Assembly (NCBI RefSeq): GCF_015832195.1
Contig: NC_052017.1
Coordinates: forward strand, 73,843,801 to 73,907,800
Source: Motacilla alba alba
Taxonomy: Eukaryota > Chordata > Aves > Passeriformes > Motacillidae
Length of the DNA: 64,000 bases
Reading direction: 5' to 3'
Below, one piece after another: positions 13,325 to 23,840 of the stretch (within the stretch, counting starts at the first letter, position 1; every line of letters begins with the position of its first letter). Made by a program: the position numbers and the translations under genes. The notes below the pieces were generated by a model. The model saw nothing but the letters and a program-made list of their open reading frames with translations, had not been told where the DNA came from and did not search any database.

Positions 13325-13415
13325 TCTTCAGCCTGGTGATTAAGGTGCGCACATGGAAGGTAAGGAGGAAAGGCTGATTCCAGACCCAGCTCTACTGTCT
13401 CTGACTATGCCCAGT
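13325..13415 (+). mobile_element. tRNA-like SINE trace
   Basis: The segment resembles the tRNA-derived head of an old amniote SINE. An A-box-like TGGTGATTAAGG lies at 13334-13345 and a B-box-like GGCTGATTCCAGA at 13372-13384, with a spacing compatible with an internal RNA polymerase III promoter. The surrounding wording (TTAAGGTGCGCACATGG, CCCAGCTCTACTGTC) resembles the 'GTGGTTAAGGCACTCACCTGG...CCCTGCTCTGCC' type found in reptile and bird SINEs. I do not see a tail or target-site duplication, and it is not a functional tRNA gene because the cloverleaf arms are not maintained. An old SINE is more likely than chance, but the call is moderate at best. Confidence 0.4.
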
Positions 13416-13956
13416 ACACACCTGGAACTCCTTGGCACTGAGAGAAACTGGCAAGATACGTGCTATATTCATCCTACTAAATGCTCTCAATCTTATTCAA
13501 ATAACCTTGGCCTCTTTTATCTCTCCAGATGGTGCCTTGGGTCATGCATTTGTCAAGATTTTATCAGAACAGATGATAGACAACAGCAACCAGAAATATT
13601 TTCTAACACGCTCTGATTTATTGATATTAATTAAGATGTAGTATTTAAATATTTAATCCAATGATTTTTTCAGGTAAAATTAATAAAATAGTCATTTAAT
13701 TAAATCACATCCATACAACTGTTACAGATTCTATTATAAAGGGTAAGCAGACAAGTACATTCTTTAATAAAAATACCACTAAGACAAGAAAAAAATTATG
13801 ATTACATTAAGGTTTCAATTAAGATTACATTCAATTCAAAATATTTCATCATCTAAAGTACTGGTAATCAAAACAAGTTATGACACTAGAAGATATTATT
13901 ACAACATACCCTCAACTGAGGAAATTTAAAGAGGAGCTTTACCTCTTTCAGTTTAT
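13416..13956. other. unique DNA, nothing recognised
   Basis: Between the SINE trace and the next CR1. Frames of 69-87 codons at 13353-13641 show no family resemblance. The rest is very AT-rich. Confidence 0.5.
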
Positions 13957-14720
13957 GAATCTCACAAGGTTTAACAAGATTAAGTGCAAGGTGCAGCAGC
14001 TTGGTAATGGCAACCCCTGGTATCAATATACAGGCTGAGGGATGAAGAGATTGAGAGCAGCTGTACTTAGAAGGACTTAGAGGTGCTGGTGGATGAGAGG
14101 CTGGACATGACCCAGCAATGTGCACTTACAACCTGAAAAGCCAAAAGAGCCTTGGGCTGCAGGGCCAGCAGGGCGAGGGAGAGGATTATGTCCCTCTGCT
14201 CTCTTCTGGTGAGACACCACATGGAACGCTGCATCCAGCTTTGGGGTCCTTAGCACAGGAAGGACATGGACTTGTTGGAGTGAGCCCAGAGGAGCGACAT
14301 CAAGTTGAATAAAAGGATAGAACATTTCTCCTACAAAAAAAGACTGAGAGAATGGAGATTGTTCAGTCTGAAAAAGGAAAGCCTGTGGGGTGATCTTATC
14401 GTGGCCTTTCAGTACCTGAAGGGAACTTACAAGACCAGCTGCAGAAGGACTTTTTAAAAGGGCATGTAGTAACAGGACAAAGGTAAAGGGCTTCAAATTA
14501 AAAGGTAGATTTATATTAGATGGTAGGAAGAAATTCTTAATTGTGGGAGCTGTGATGCAACACAGAGAAGTTTGTGGGTGCTTCATCCCCAAAGTGTTGA
14601 GTGGATGGAGGTTAGTGCAGCTTGGTCTAGTGGAAGGTGTTCTTGACTCATGGCAGATGGGGTGAATCTGAACAATAGCTATGGTCCCTTCCAAACCAAA
14701 TCATATGTGCTTCTATGACT
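13957..14720 (+). mobile_element. CR1 LINE, 3' end copy (ORF2 end plus 3' UTR)
   Basis: This is the longest 3' CR1 copy on the + strand. It begins near AAGTGCAAGGTGCAGCAGC, the end of ORF2 just downstream of the reverse transcriptase, continues through GGTGCTGGTGGATGAGAGGC, AATGTGCACTTACAACC, TTTGGGGTCCTTAGCACAGG, GGACATGGACTTGTTGGAG, TTGTTCAGTCTG and GGGCATGTAGTAACAGGAC, and ends at about GGTCCCTTCCAAACCAAATC with TTCTATGACTT as a decayed copy of the 8-base tail. It is 5' truncated, as is normal for CR1. Several small deletions and stops are present, and the 'GATGATCAGAGGGCTGGAGC' block is missing around 14300-14320. Minus-strand open frames across it, up to 205 codons, are antisense shadows with no protein meaning. 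Confidence 0.93.
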
Positions 14721-17700
14721 TCATGTCCCAGACACTGTTATAACTTATGCAGCCTGCTGACTTAGGCAAACACAAGCAAAATTATCTACAGATTGCCAGC
14801 ATCACTTATTGAGTCTCACTATTCTAGTTTGCTCAAGGCAGGAATTGACTCTCCTTTATTTTGGAAGAAGCCAACCTGCCCTATGCCACTGTGGAGTACT
14901 TTTGTTTGCTTATTTTCCTTCCATTCACACAGGTATGCAGATTATTATCTCACACTCAACCCAAGGGTGACTGTTAATTTTATGTGATAGAAATCTTTTA
15001 AAAAACACTATGCTTAATGCATAAAGAGATGCTGACATTGTAATGATTGACCCTTAGTGTTCATCTTGCAATACTGGATGGCCCACATCTATACCCTAAC
15101 ATATCCTGCACAGAAAGTGAAAAATCAGTGTAACTGGAAATTCATTCAGAAAACAAGTTAATTTTCAGAATCCTTAACTCCCAAAGTTATTAGTTACTAG
15201 AGTTTAAAGGCTTAAAATACAGATGATTCTTCCATCATTGTTTGGATAGCCAAAACACCTGATTTAAGCATTTTGCTTGCTGTCCCAACACAACTTTACA
15301 GAATAAAGAGTAGGTAGGTGCAGATGGCTTTATGACAGGGAAAAAATGGAGAAAAGAAAATCCAAAAACTTTCACTACTGCTGTTTTACAGGGATTATTC
15401 TTGGTCATTTCTGCTTCAGTAATAATAATCTTCCATGAATTTTTGACAAATTAGACTAGTTGAAATATTAAATTAGAAGCAAGTCATCCTCTTAACATAT
15501 TACCTAAATTTGTAATGATAAGAATCATCACATTGTGATACCACTGCAAAATATCTCTCTGCTTTGAGTTCCCTACCGATTCTTTCTTTCTTGTATATGT
15601 CAGTTGGCTAACTCCTATGCCATAAAGTGAATATATACCATATACCTATACTAAATTCTATAGATGGATTTTTTTTTTGTTGGGCTTTTTGTGTGTTTGA
15701 TTGTGGGGTTTTTGTCTCTTTGTTTGTTTTTCTTCCCAGTTTTTGTCACTTTTTATTTATTTTTTTTCTTCCCAGTTTTTGTCACTTTTTATTGTACACA
15801 TGTTATGTAGTACAAAGTCATAAATCTCAAAAAACCTTAATTTATTAAGTATGATCTGTTTCTTTTATAACCTAGAAGTTTGCAGTCAAAGAAGAAAATT
15901 CATCTGGAAACAATTTTTTAACATAACATTAAAAGTCCAAAAGTAATTACATTTTTGTCTTTTTTTTAAAATAGGTTCTAGAATCAGATTTTTCTTTTAC
16001 TGTTTTGCATGGGATATATATCAGACAGTTAGGATAACTGACCTTTCCTTTTCTTTTCCTTTTAAAATGCTCTCAAATTTCTCACAAATTTTGTTTTATG
16101 ATCACTGAATCTAACACTTCAGTAGTCCCTGAGGGGATGTTTACCTTATAATTTTGTAATCTTTACCACTCTCAGATACATCTGTATTTTATATTCTGTT
16201 CCCAGAAGACAGGATACCATTCTTTTTTATCTTTCAAATACTCCAATACGGAATTACTGATGATGATTGCTAAATAAGTTTCTTAATCATTAAAGAATAT
16301 GTCATGGCAGCAGCTTTCTTTCATGCTTCAAGATTATCAGATGTGTCCTTTCTAGCTTTTCTTTCTGTAAAAGACAGGCTTTGTGTGACTGATTTTCTGT
16401 TTCTTTTTTTCTGAATTACATATTTAGAGAATAAAAAAGCAAAACCATTAAGGAATTATGTAGACAGTGCTGCAAAGACCATTTTACTTGTTTAACTGCA
16501 TTTACTATTCTACAAACCATCCCTGTAGCCAGGTAGCTTTCTTTTCTTTTTTTCCTCCTAGAATCAAAGATTTGTAAGGCAGCTTTGTTTTTTCAGAGTT
16601 TTATTTTAACTTACAATACTGTTACAGGTTTCAAGAGCATTACCTTTTGAGTTCAGGGCCTTTAGTTGCAGCAGTTTTTATAGTAAAAACTGAATTAGTA
16701 ATTTCACAACTCACATTTACTTTTAATGTGAAAAACATGAAAAGTAAATTACCTTACTTGCATTGAAAATTTACTGTTATATGATATACAGATAACCTCT
16801 TTGCTCAGATTAGCTTGAGAAATATGTCAATTTTTTTTGTTAAACATTGTAATTTCCAATGCCCAAAACTTATTCACATACTCACTGATAAAAGATCATT
16901 AAAAAATAAAAAATATATCCCTTTTTGCCAGAAATATTTCAATGTAGTTATCTTGTCCACTTTAAATTTCTCCTTCATTTTCAGTAGGACAAAAAATGCT
17001 AACACACAAGTATACACATGCTTCTTAGAGGCTTTATACACTGCTACATTTTAGTATTGTCAAAAGGGATACTCTGTTGTATAAAGATATGGTTTTAATC
17101 ACTGTTATTAATAGATATATTTAATGTTTAAAATGGTGATGTAACCTACATATATGTGCAATAAATCAAAATTTCACACACTACCTAAAATATACATAAA
17201 GGAACAATCAAATCAAGAGTTTTTGCAACGGTGCTTTCATATCCTTCAGAACAGAACATAAGAAAAAATTTAAGCTACGTGAAAAGAATGTTTAAATCTC
17301 TTTCTTTTCTAAAGATAATATATTGTTCTTTGTGTTCAATATGCCCCACAGGTATAAAAGGTTTCTGCTTTTAAAACTAAAACAAAAGTAATAGCCAATA
17401 AGTAATCACTCAAATCTTAGAGAATTCTATAATCTCCATTTAATGAGCTTGATCTTTTAAAACATCTTTCTCTAGACCTGGTTGTCACTCTATGATTTCA
17501 CCACAGATGTATCACCTTCATCATATTAGTGTGTGTGTGATCAAACTAGTAGTTCTATGAAGAGCTAGTTCTCATAAAGTAAATCAAAGGACTTGAAAAA
17601 AGTTATTCTACAAACGTGACATTATGAAATATAAATGAGGAAAAAAAGTGAGACAGTGAGGGAATTAGTGAGAGTAAGCTTGAAAGCTATTTGGAAATAT

Positions 17701-19108
17701 TTATAAAAAATTAAAAATAAGTGGCACAAGGAAGTATATTAAAGCTAAACTTTTGTAGGATCATATTTCTTTCTATTATTTAATTCTTCTTTTGTTTGAT
17801 CATTTAACTAAGTACAAAGAACTACAGCTCTCAGCTTGGTTTGGTCCATTTAACTATGGCAACGTGTGCTACACCAAGATTTAAAGAACCTTTTACAGGT
17901 TAGTGCAAGTGAGACTCTTTCTTGTCAAGTGGGTCAGAATTCCAAAATACAAGAGGTTCAGTATATACTGCTCAAATTAAAGGAACATACTCTTCATTAG
18001 TTCTGCTAATTTCTTGGCCAGAATACTTTTATAACCATACATTTTTCATTAAACTCATTAGTTAGGCCTGGGCTGTATCATTGTTCAGAAATCATATACA
18101 TTTTTAAATCAAGCAATGACTTCTATTCCTCATTTTTTCCTAAAGATTTATTGAAAAATATATTTCCAGACACAATGTTCACCTTCCCCCCAGCCCCTTT
18201 TTAAACTATAAAAAGATTCACAGGGAGACAAAAAGAAAAAAAAATGATGAGAGAATATCTATTCCTATGACAGAGTAATCAAAGCACTTCATTTTCAAAA
18301 GTAGAGAGTGGAAATATATGTGCAATTTATGAGAACTTAAGTAGAACTTGTATGTGAGGCTTAACATGTTATTTGCCTCACTTTAAATGCAAAGCAATAT
18401 AGACTACATTTGGTAAGCCAGAGGTTTGACAGGAAACTGACAAATAATAAAAATCAATGCAAGTGTTTGGGCTCCATGAACACTAGTTATAGTGAAAGCC
18501 AAATCTTGGAAGGCAGCAGGTACCCTTTTAGAGCAATGAGCACTAACATGACATAAAAACATGCACAAATTCACAGAATTCTGTATTCCTGTGCTTACTG
18601 GGTTTTGAGCATCTTGCAGAAGCCCCTCAGCACCCCACTGAAGTGCAGCCTTGGTGCAGCTGCAGCTGTCAAATGCAGGAGTTAAATGACGCCTGTGCTA
18701 ATTGCCATAAGAACAGGTGCTAATATTTACAATTGTGGACTCCTTTCTTGTAACTATTGGGAAGAAAAAAACAGTTGAAAAAAAAAGGCAGAAAATTAAC
18801 TCAGAATTACTGTAAAATTGTAGCTTTCCCCTTAAAAATCATATTAGATCAGAGTTACTTTTCCCTTCCCTAAAAATAGTGTTACAGGCCAGTATTCATT
18901 AAATGCACAAATGAATTCTAAAACTACAATTTGTTCTCAAAGACAAGCACAAGATGTTTTTTATCCAACAGCATGAGGCAAATGGAGCTCTTGTAGATTG
19001 ATGGCGTCTCAGCAAAGGAGTAGATGTGTGCAGTTCTCTCATTTGTCTCACTTGATACTGTGCTGTTGAGCTATAATCAAGCTTTTTATCCAATTTGAAT
19101 CAACCAGG
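14721..19108. other. AT-rich unique DNA, no gene recognised
   Basis: No recognisable gene or interspersed repeat in more than 4 kb. The features seen are a short tandem duplication near 15.7 kb (listed separately), many T- and A-rich tracts, and a denser stretch at about 18590-18730 that is richer in G and C than its surroundings and could be a conserved noncoding element (see findings). Confidence 0.5.
15727..15793. repeat. 36-base tandem duplication in T-rich DNA
   Basis: The block TTCTTCCCAGTTTTTGTCAC with its trailing TTTTTATT appears twice in a row with a period of 36 bases (CTTCCCAG at 15732 and again at 15768). The two copies are essentially identical, so the duplication looks recent or slippage-driven. 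No function is suggested. Confidence 0.85.
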
Positions 19109-19235
19109 ATCATAGAATCACAGACTGCTTTGGGTTGGAAAGGGCCTCAAAGATAGTTTATTTCTAAGGTGTTCCTTGCCATGGGCAGCAACACCTTCCA
19201 CTAGACCAAGTTGCTAACGTTTCCATCCAACTGTA
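19109..19235 (-). mobile_element. CR1 LINE, short 3' terminal piece
   Basis: On the + strand the segment starts with ATCATAGAATCACAG (the CR1 8-base tail repeats in antisense) and continues TTTGGGTTGGAAAGGGCCTC, CCATGGGCAGCAACACCTTC and CACTAGACCAAGTTGCT. This is the last ~125 bases of an avian CR1 of the TTTGGGTTGGAA subfamily group. It is heavily 5' truncated and has small losses relative to the usual sequence. No coding content. Confidence 0.92.
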
Positions 19236-20338
19236 TCTGGAAGGAAAAGAGATCACCAAGGCAATAATCTGTGAGCAGAATGGGAAACACTTGAAAAGGT
19301 AATAAGTTAGGATAGAAAAATGGATGCATCCTGGTCCCTAGTCCTGATGGGGTTCAAAAGCTCATGTACAAGCAAAATTAAATTAACGGCATCTGAGGAA
19401 TGAGACCAGAAGAAAAGAGTAAGAACAACAGTATCCTGCGTATTTAGGAAAATGGGGATAAAACCAATTCAGATTCCTAGTGATTATTCAAAAATGTGGG
19501 AGGAGACTCAAGATGTCAGACTTGAAAATACTCTTATGTACTGAAAAAACTCTTATGATGAATGTCTAGCAGAAGGAGGTTTTCAGTGGTGATGGATGAA
19601 ATCAATAGAAAGGCTTCAGGTCATCTGCAGAAATACAGACTAGAACATCAAGCCAGAAATAAGTATTAGAATGTGTCATAAAGGCAGTTTGAGATGGAGT
19701 GGATGAAATGGGAAATTAAGCGGTATGATCTGAGTACAAACAGAAATAAAAAAGAAAGGGTTTTTTTTTTTTTTTATTTAATCCATCATTTAGAAAGGGA
19801 AGGAGTGTGCATTGTTGGTTATGGAGTGAAGAGGGTCAATAGTCACATGTGAGACAGGACAAATATCTTCAAATTATGGACTGCAGATGCCTCTCTGTTT
19901 ATAAAATTAGTTGCCTGTTCTTATATGCACAGTCAAGCAGTCTGAAGTTCTAACCACTTTCCTACATTTTGAACACTTTATTGCCAATATTACAGATTAA
20001 TATAATGCAACAGCAGTGCACTCCAGAATTTTAAAATGAAGGGGTAGTGGTCATATTCTATTGTATTTTATTTTCAGTCAGTTTAATAGTTGGTTTTTTT
20101 TAACTTAAGTATTCCTTGAAGCTTATTTTAAACTGGAATGACAACATGGTGTACAATTTCTTGATCATCCGACAATGGTGATGCTTCCTTTAGTTGAATT
20201 TATTAGCTGAGTATATTTTCTCAGTTTTCCCTCAAAGAAAGAAAAATGTCTCTAATCTACAGATAATTGACTCAATGAGCTGATGAAATCTTACTGGTGG
20301 TTTACTTACACAGTAACTTTCAAGTGCGATTTTTTTTT
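19236..20338. other. unidentified sequence next to CR1 piece
   Basis: Roughly 1.1 kb that is purine-rich on the + strand (19240-19770) and then AT-rich. It does not continue the CR1 at its left edge. I could not recognise it as a gene or named repeat. A run of about 18 T at 19760-19777 may mark an old retroposed tail but has no identifiable body. Confidence 0.4.
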
Positions 20339-20659
20339 TTAACAAAGCTTCAAAATACATATGATGCTAGCCAATATTTTAAAGGCAAAAATTATAGGAA
20401 TAGCCATCATCATGAATGAAATAATGCTCCCAATTAAGGACTCCAGATCCTGACCACTCAGGGCAGCAAACTCCACCAGTAACATTAGCATGAAACCCCT
20501 GACTCCACGTCCTAGAGGAAAAAGGGTGATTATAACGCCAGGAAACGTGCTAGAAACTAGGAAGCAAGTTACGATTGTAATTGCATTATTGCTATTATGA
20601 TGACTTTTTCTGAATGTAAGTACTCTACCTACATTATTATTTTTATTTTCTCCATGCAA
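20339..20659 (-). other. hydrophobic open frame, doubtful
   Basis: A 106-codon minus-strand frame. Its second half is strongly hydrophobic (FMLMLLVEF, IIFAFKILASIICIL), and mid-frame there is a good acceptor-like polypyrimidine run ending CCTCTAG (AG at 20512-20513 on the + strand). I do not recognise a family, the initial part contains low-complexity Asn codons, and no canonical donor follows. Another minus frame and a plus frame over the same bases are also open. Most likely chance or a conserved noncoding stretch; a decayed exon cannot be excluded. Confidence 0.15.
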
Positions 20660-22754
20660 TAATTGTATCTAGACTATTAAGATTTTGCTAACAGTAAACT
20701 GTTGGCTTAAGTTGTATACCTATAAACTGTTCCTACAGTTTTGCTGCTAAAAAGTCCTTTGAATGCAGCCAGAATACCTTTGAAATGAAGTTTATAACTT
20801 TCATATAGCAGAAGAGTTCTCTTAAATTCTTCATGTTTATTGAAAGACTATGCAGTAACATTCTGAGCAGAATATTGGCATTGTTTACATTAAAAGGTAT
20901 AGGAATAAATAAAGTGTTTAAATCTCTAATTAATCACTTATACATAAGACTTCCTAAAGAATTTGAAAGGTTGAGATGTGAAATTCGTGGCTACTTGCAT
21001 TTTCCCTGTACCCTTTTCTCTCACAAAAAGCTGCAGTTCTAGATTATTATATGATTATTATATGATATTGATGTAGTCATCTGCATGACTATTCCAATGG
21101 AGTTTCTGGATATATTTTATTTTGTGTTTGGTGGTCAAATCCCATTTTTTATACACTTCTAATACAAAAGCAAAAACTAAGAAAATTATAAGCAAAGGGG
21201 GATTAATTAATATTTCACTCGGCTCTAGTTACACTTCTTTTTATCCTAATTTTGAGGTTATTTATCAAGACCACATGCTCAATAAATATGTCTTATCATG
21301 TATTTTCAGTGCCATGCCTCTTCTTATGGTCAAGAACATCTGTAGACAACTTCAATTATTTTTATAAAACACTTGGTATTCTTCGTATTTTTCAGTTTTG
21401 GTCTTTTAGATTATAAGGATGTTTGTCAATCTGATCAACACTTTTTTTGAAATATGTTTGAGTTTATAAAGCTAAATAAAACATCATAAACAAATTTTCC
21501 AAAGAAACAGAGGGAAATAGGGGGAAGTAGTATTGGCATTCCAAAGTTTCTTCATCTTGCCAGATGAATAGCATCCCACAGAGATAAAAAAGAAAATGGG
21601 CACAATAGTTCTACAACTTGCCATGAAAGTTATTTCTTCCAGTGAAAAAAAAAGGCCAAAAAGGAATGTAGCATTATGTTAATACCTATACACAGAGACA
21701 TAGAAGAGGGAGAGGATAAATTGAAGCCAATCACATGGTAAGTGTAGCATTTCTGAATGTACGACCATTGCTTTCAGAAGAGGAATACTGGATGCTTTTC
21801 AAATTCACCAGAATTTAAAAACAGAAAAATACAATATGCAATCCATCTTTACCTTGCTTTTATTATGTCAATAGGACATGAATTAGCATAAATCTTTAAT
21901 AAGGAAGCTACCAGAGTAAAACTTATAGCTTGTAGTACAGGGACCTACTAGCCCAGGGAGAGAATGAGCAATGTGTTATGTCTGGGAAGCAGTATGGGAT
22001 TAGTCTAATGTGGCACACTTTCATTCTTTTTCACCATTTAGGAGACAGAGCAGCACATCTTGCATCCTGAACCTGTAGGTAGTAGAATGCACTTCTACAT
22101 ATGCATAAGTCTACATATAAATGGCTTATTCCAGGATGAAAGTTCCTCTTCCTTTAAGACTGTTCCAAGTGGAGTTTCTTACTGACTTGAATCTTCATGG
22201 GTATTTAATATAGCAGGTTAACAGATCTTCTTCAGCTGGGCAAATAAAAGATAAAACCCCTCAGAGAACTGCAAACAATATTTGACAATACTTCCTGAGG
22301 AAAATATGCATTCTCTGGTGTTCTTTTCCTGCCTGCTATATTTCAGGTGTCTGTAGCAGTCTATAAATATTACGTGTCTTAGAGAAAAAAAAAAAAGTCA
22401 TTTACAGTGATTAATGTTAGCCTCACAAAACAAGAGCAAGCAACTTGCCATTTTACATAACACCCATTTCACAGAGCTCTATTTCACAGAATCTCTGCAG
22501 CTGTTTTGTAGGTTAGTTAAGGCTGATTTAGATATGCAGTTAAGCATTAATCTCTAATTCCTCTCAAATATTTTGATTTAATCCCTGATCACATATGGAT
22601 ATTATTTTTTTTCAAAATAATTTTTTTCAATCTTAATCAGAGACCATACTTTGTGTTTATATACTTTTGCATTGGGATGATCTATTTGGGTGCCACAATC
22701 ACATCACAGCTGCTAGAAGTCACATAAATATCTGTGCTTCTAACCACTTTTACC

Positions 22755-22756
<2 letters not shown>
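20660..22756. other. AT-rich unique DNA, no gene recognised
   Basis: No exon or mobile element recognised. Minor items only: a 15-base near-tandem GATTATTATAT repeat at 21042-21066 and short A runs. Confidence 0.5.

Positions 22757-22794
<38 letters not shown>
22757..22794. repeat. 38-base poly(T) run
   Basis: An uninterrupted run of 38 T, by far the longest homopolymer in the window. Read on the minus strand it is an A38 that could be the tail of a retroposed transcript, but no recognisable body lies upstream on that strand and I found no matching target-site duplication. It may be a mononucleotide microsatellite, and its length is likely unreliable in an assembly. Confidence 0.95.
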
Positions 22795-22796
<2 letters not shown>

Positions 22797-23728
22797 CTCT
22801 GCCTAATAGTTTTCATGATTTTTTTTCGTGATGTGTTGCAAATTTCCCACCCAGATACCCAGGCTCAGACAGCTGAGCAAAGAAATCTGAATTAGAGAAG
22901 AGTATTCAGGACTGCCAAGAAAAATGAATGTCACCACGAGTAAATGACAAGACTGTTGGGCATGACATTCTTTTGATGAATAATCACAAAAAAAAGCCTC
23001 TGTTTTCATCTTGCCTCCCTAACAAGAACATGCAGAACATTACATAATTTACTGTTCTCATGTTTGCAGGTGATATTCTGTAAGTGGGCTATGGTAGAAG
23101 CTACAACTTTGCATGTAAGTTATTTTTATCATGTTTTGGATCCATACAGCATTTTTCTTCTGTATTGTACATAAAGGCGCTATGAAAATGGAGAAAAATT
23201 AACTATTTCAGCACATCATAACCAAACACAAGTTAATTTATTTTTGATTAATGATTTGTTTACTTTTACAGTTTACATTCATGAAACCTGATTCTTTTGG
23301 AATGTTTTTATACAGCTGTGTTGATTTTATATGTCTACAAATCTCATGTAGATAAGCAGCTACATCTCTTGATCTATACTGCTACTAAAATGTCATTATG
23401 AAGACAGTAGTTCTATAAGATATTGAAGTAGAGATTACTATTTTGAATATTTAATGAAATCTGAAGTATCAATACTGTCCCCTAAGTAACAAATAGAAAG
23501 TAGTGATGTTGATACACTCTTTATATATTGTATTAAATGTTCTTAACTGAGTATTTATATTTAAGGAATATTCAAGATAATGTAAAGACAGATTTTTTTT
23601 TTTCTTTAATTTTGTCAGGCAGTTGTATATCCTGGAGATTGTATCACATTAATCCCACAAGTGTTTCTTTTACCCAAGCATGCTGTAAAAGGGAAAATAT
23701 TACCATGAAACATGAGTAATGTTAGGTT
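22795..23728. other. AT-rich unique DNA, no gene recognised
   Basis: Apart from a 68-codon minus-strand frame at 22803-23009 with a faint resemblance to the start of an olfactory receptor (see findings), nothing is recognisable. Confidence 0.45.
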
Positions 23729-23840
23729 AGGAAGGACATGGACCTGCTGGAGTGAGTCCAGAGGAAAGCCACAAAGATGATCAGAGGGCTGGAGCACCTC
23801 TCCTTGCAAGAGAGAGCTGGGATCATTCAGCCAGAAGAGT
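23729..23840 (+). mobile_element. CR1 LINE, internal 3' UTR piece lacking the 3' end
   Basis: The run GGAAGGACATGGACCTGCTG, GAGTGAGTCCAGAGGAAAGC, GATGATCAGAGGGCTGGAGC, ACCTCTCCTTGCAAGAGAG and CATTCAGCCAGAAGAG is collinear with the CR1 3' UTR and quite well preserved. It stops abruptly at about 23840, where about 400 bases of CR1 sequence up to the tail should follow. CR1 inserts by 3'-primed reverse transcription, so a copy with no 3' end implies a later deletion or rearrangement. Confidence 0.9.

Noticed and set aside
13325..13415. A true tRNA gene
   Set aside because: A- and B-box-like words are present but acceptor, anticodon and T arms do not pair, so it is at best a SINE head.
14077..14694. 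205-codon minus-strand open frame, the longest in the window
   Set aside because: It is the antisense of a + strand CR1 3' region; every block aligns to CR1 in the sense direction, so the frame is a by-product.
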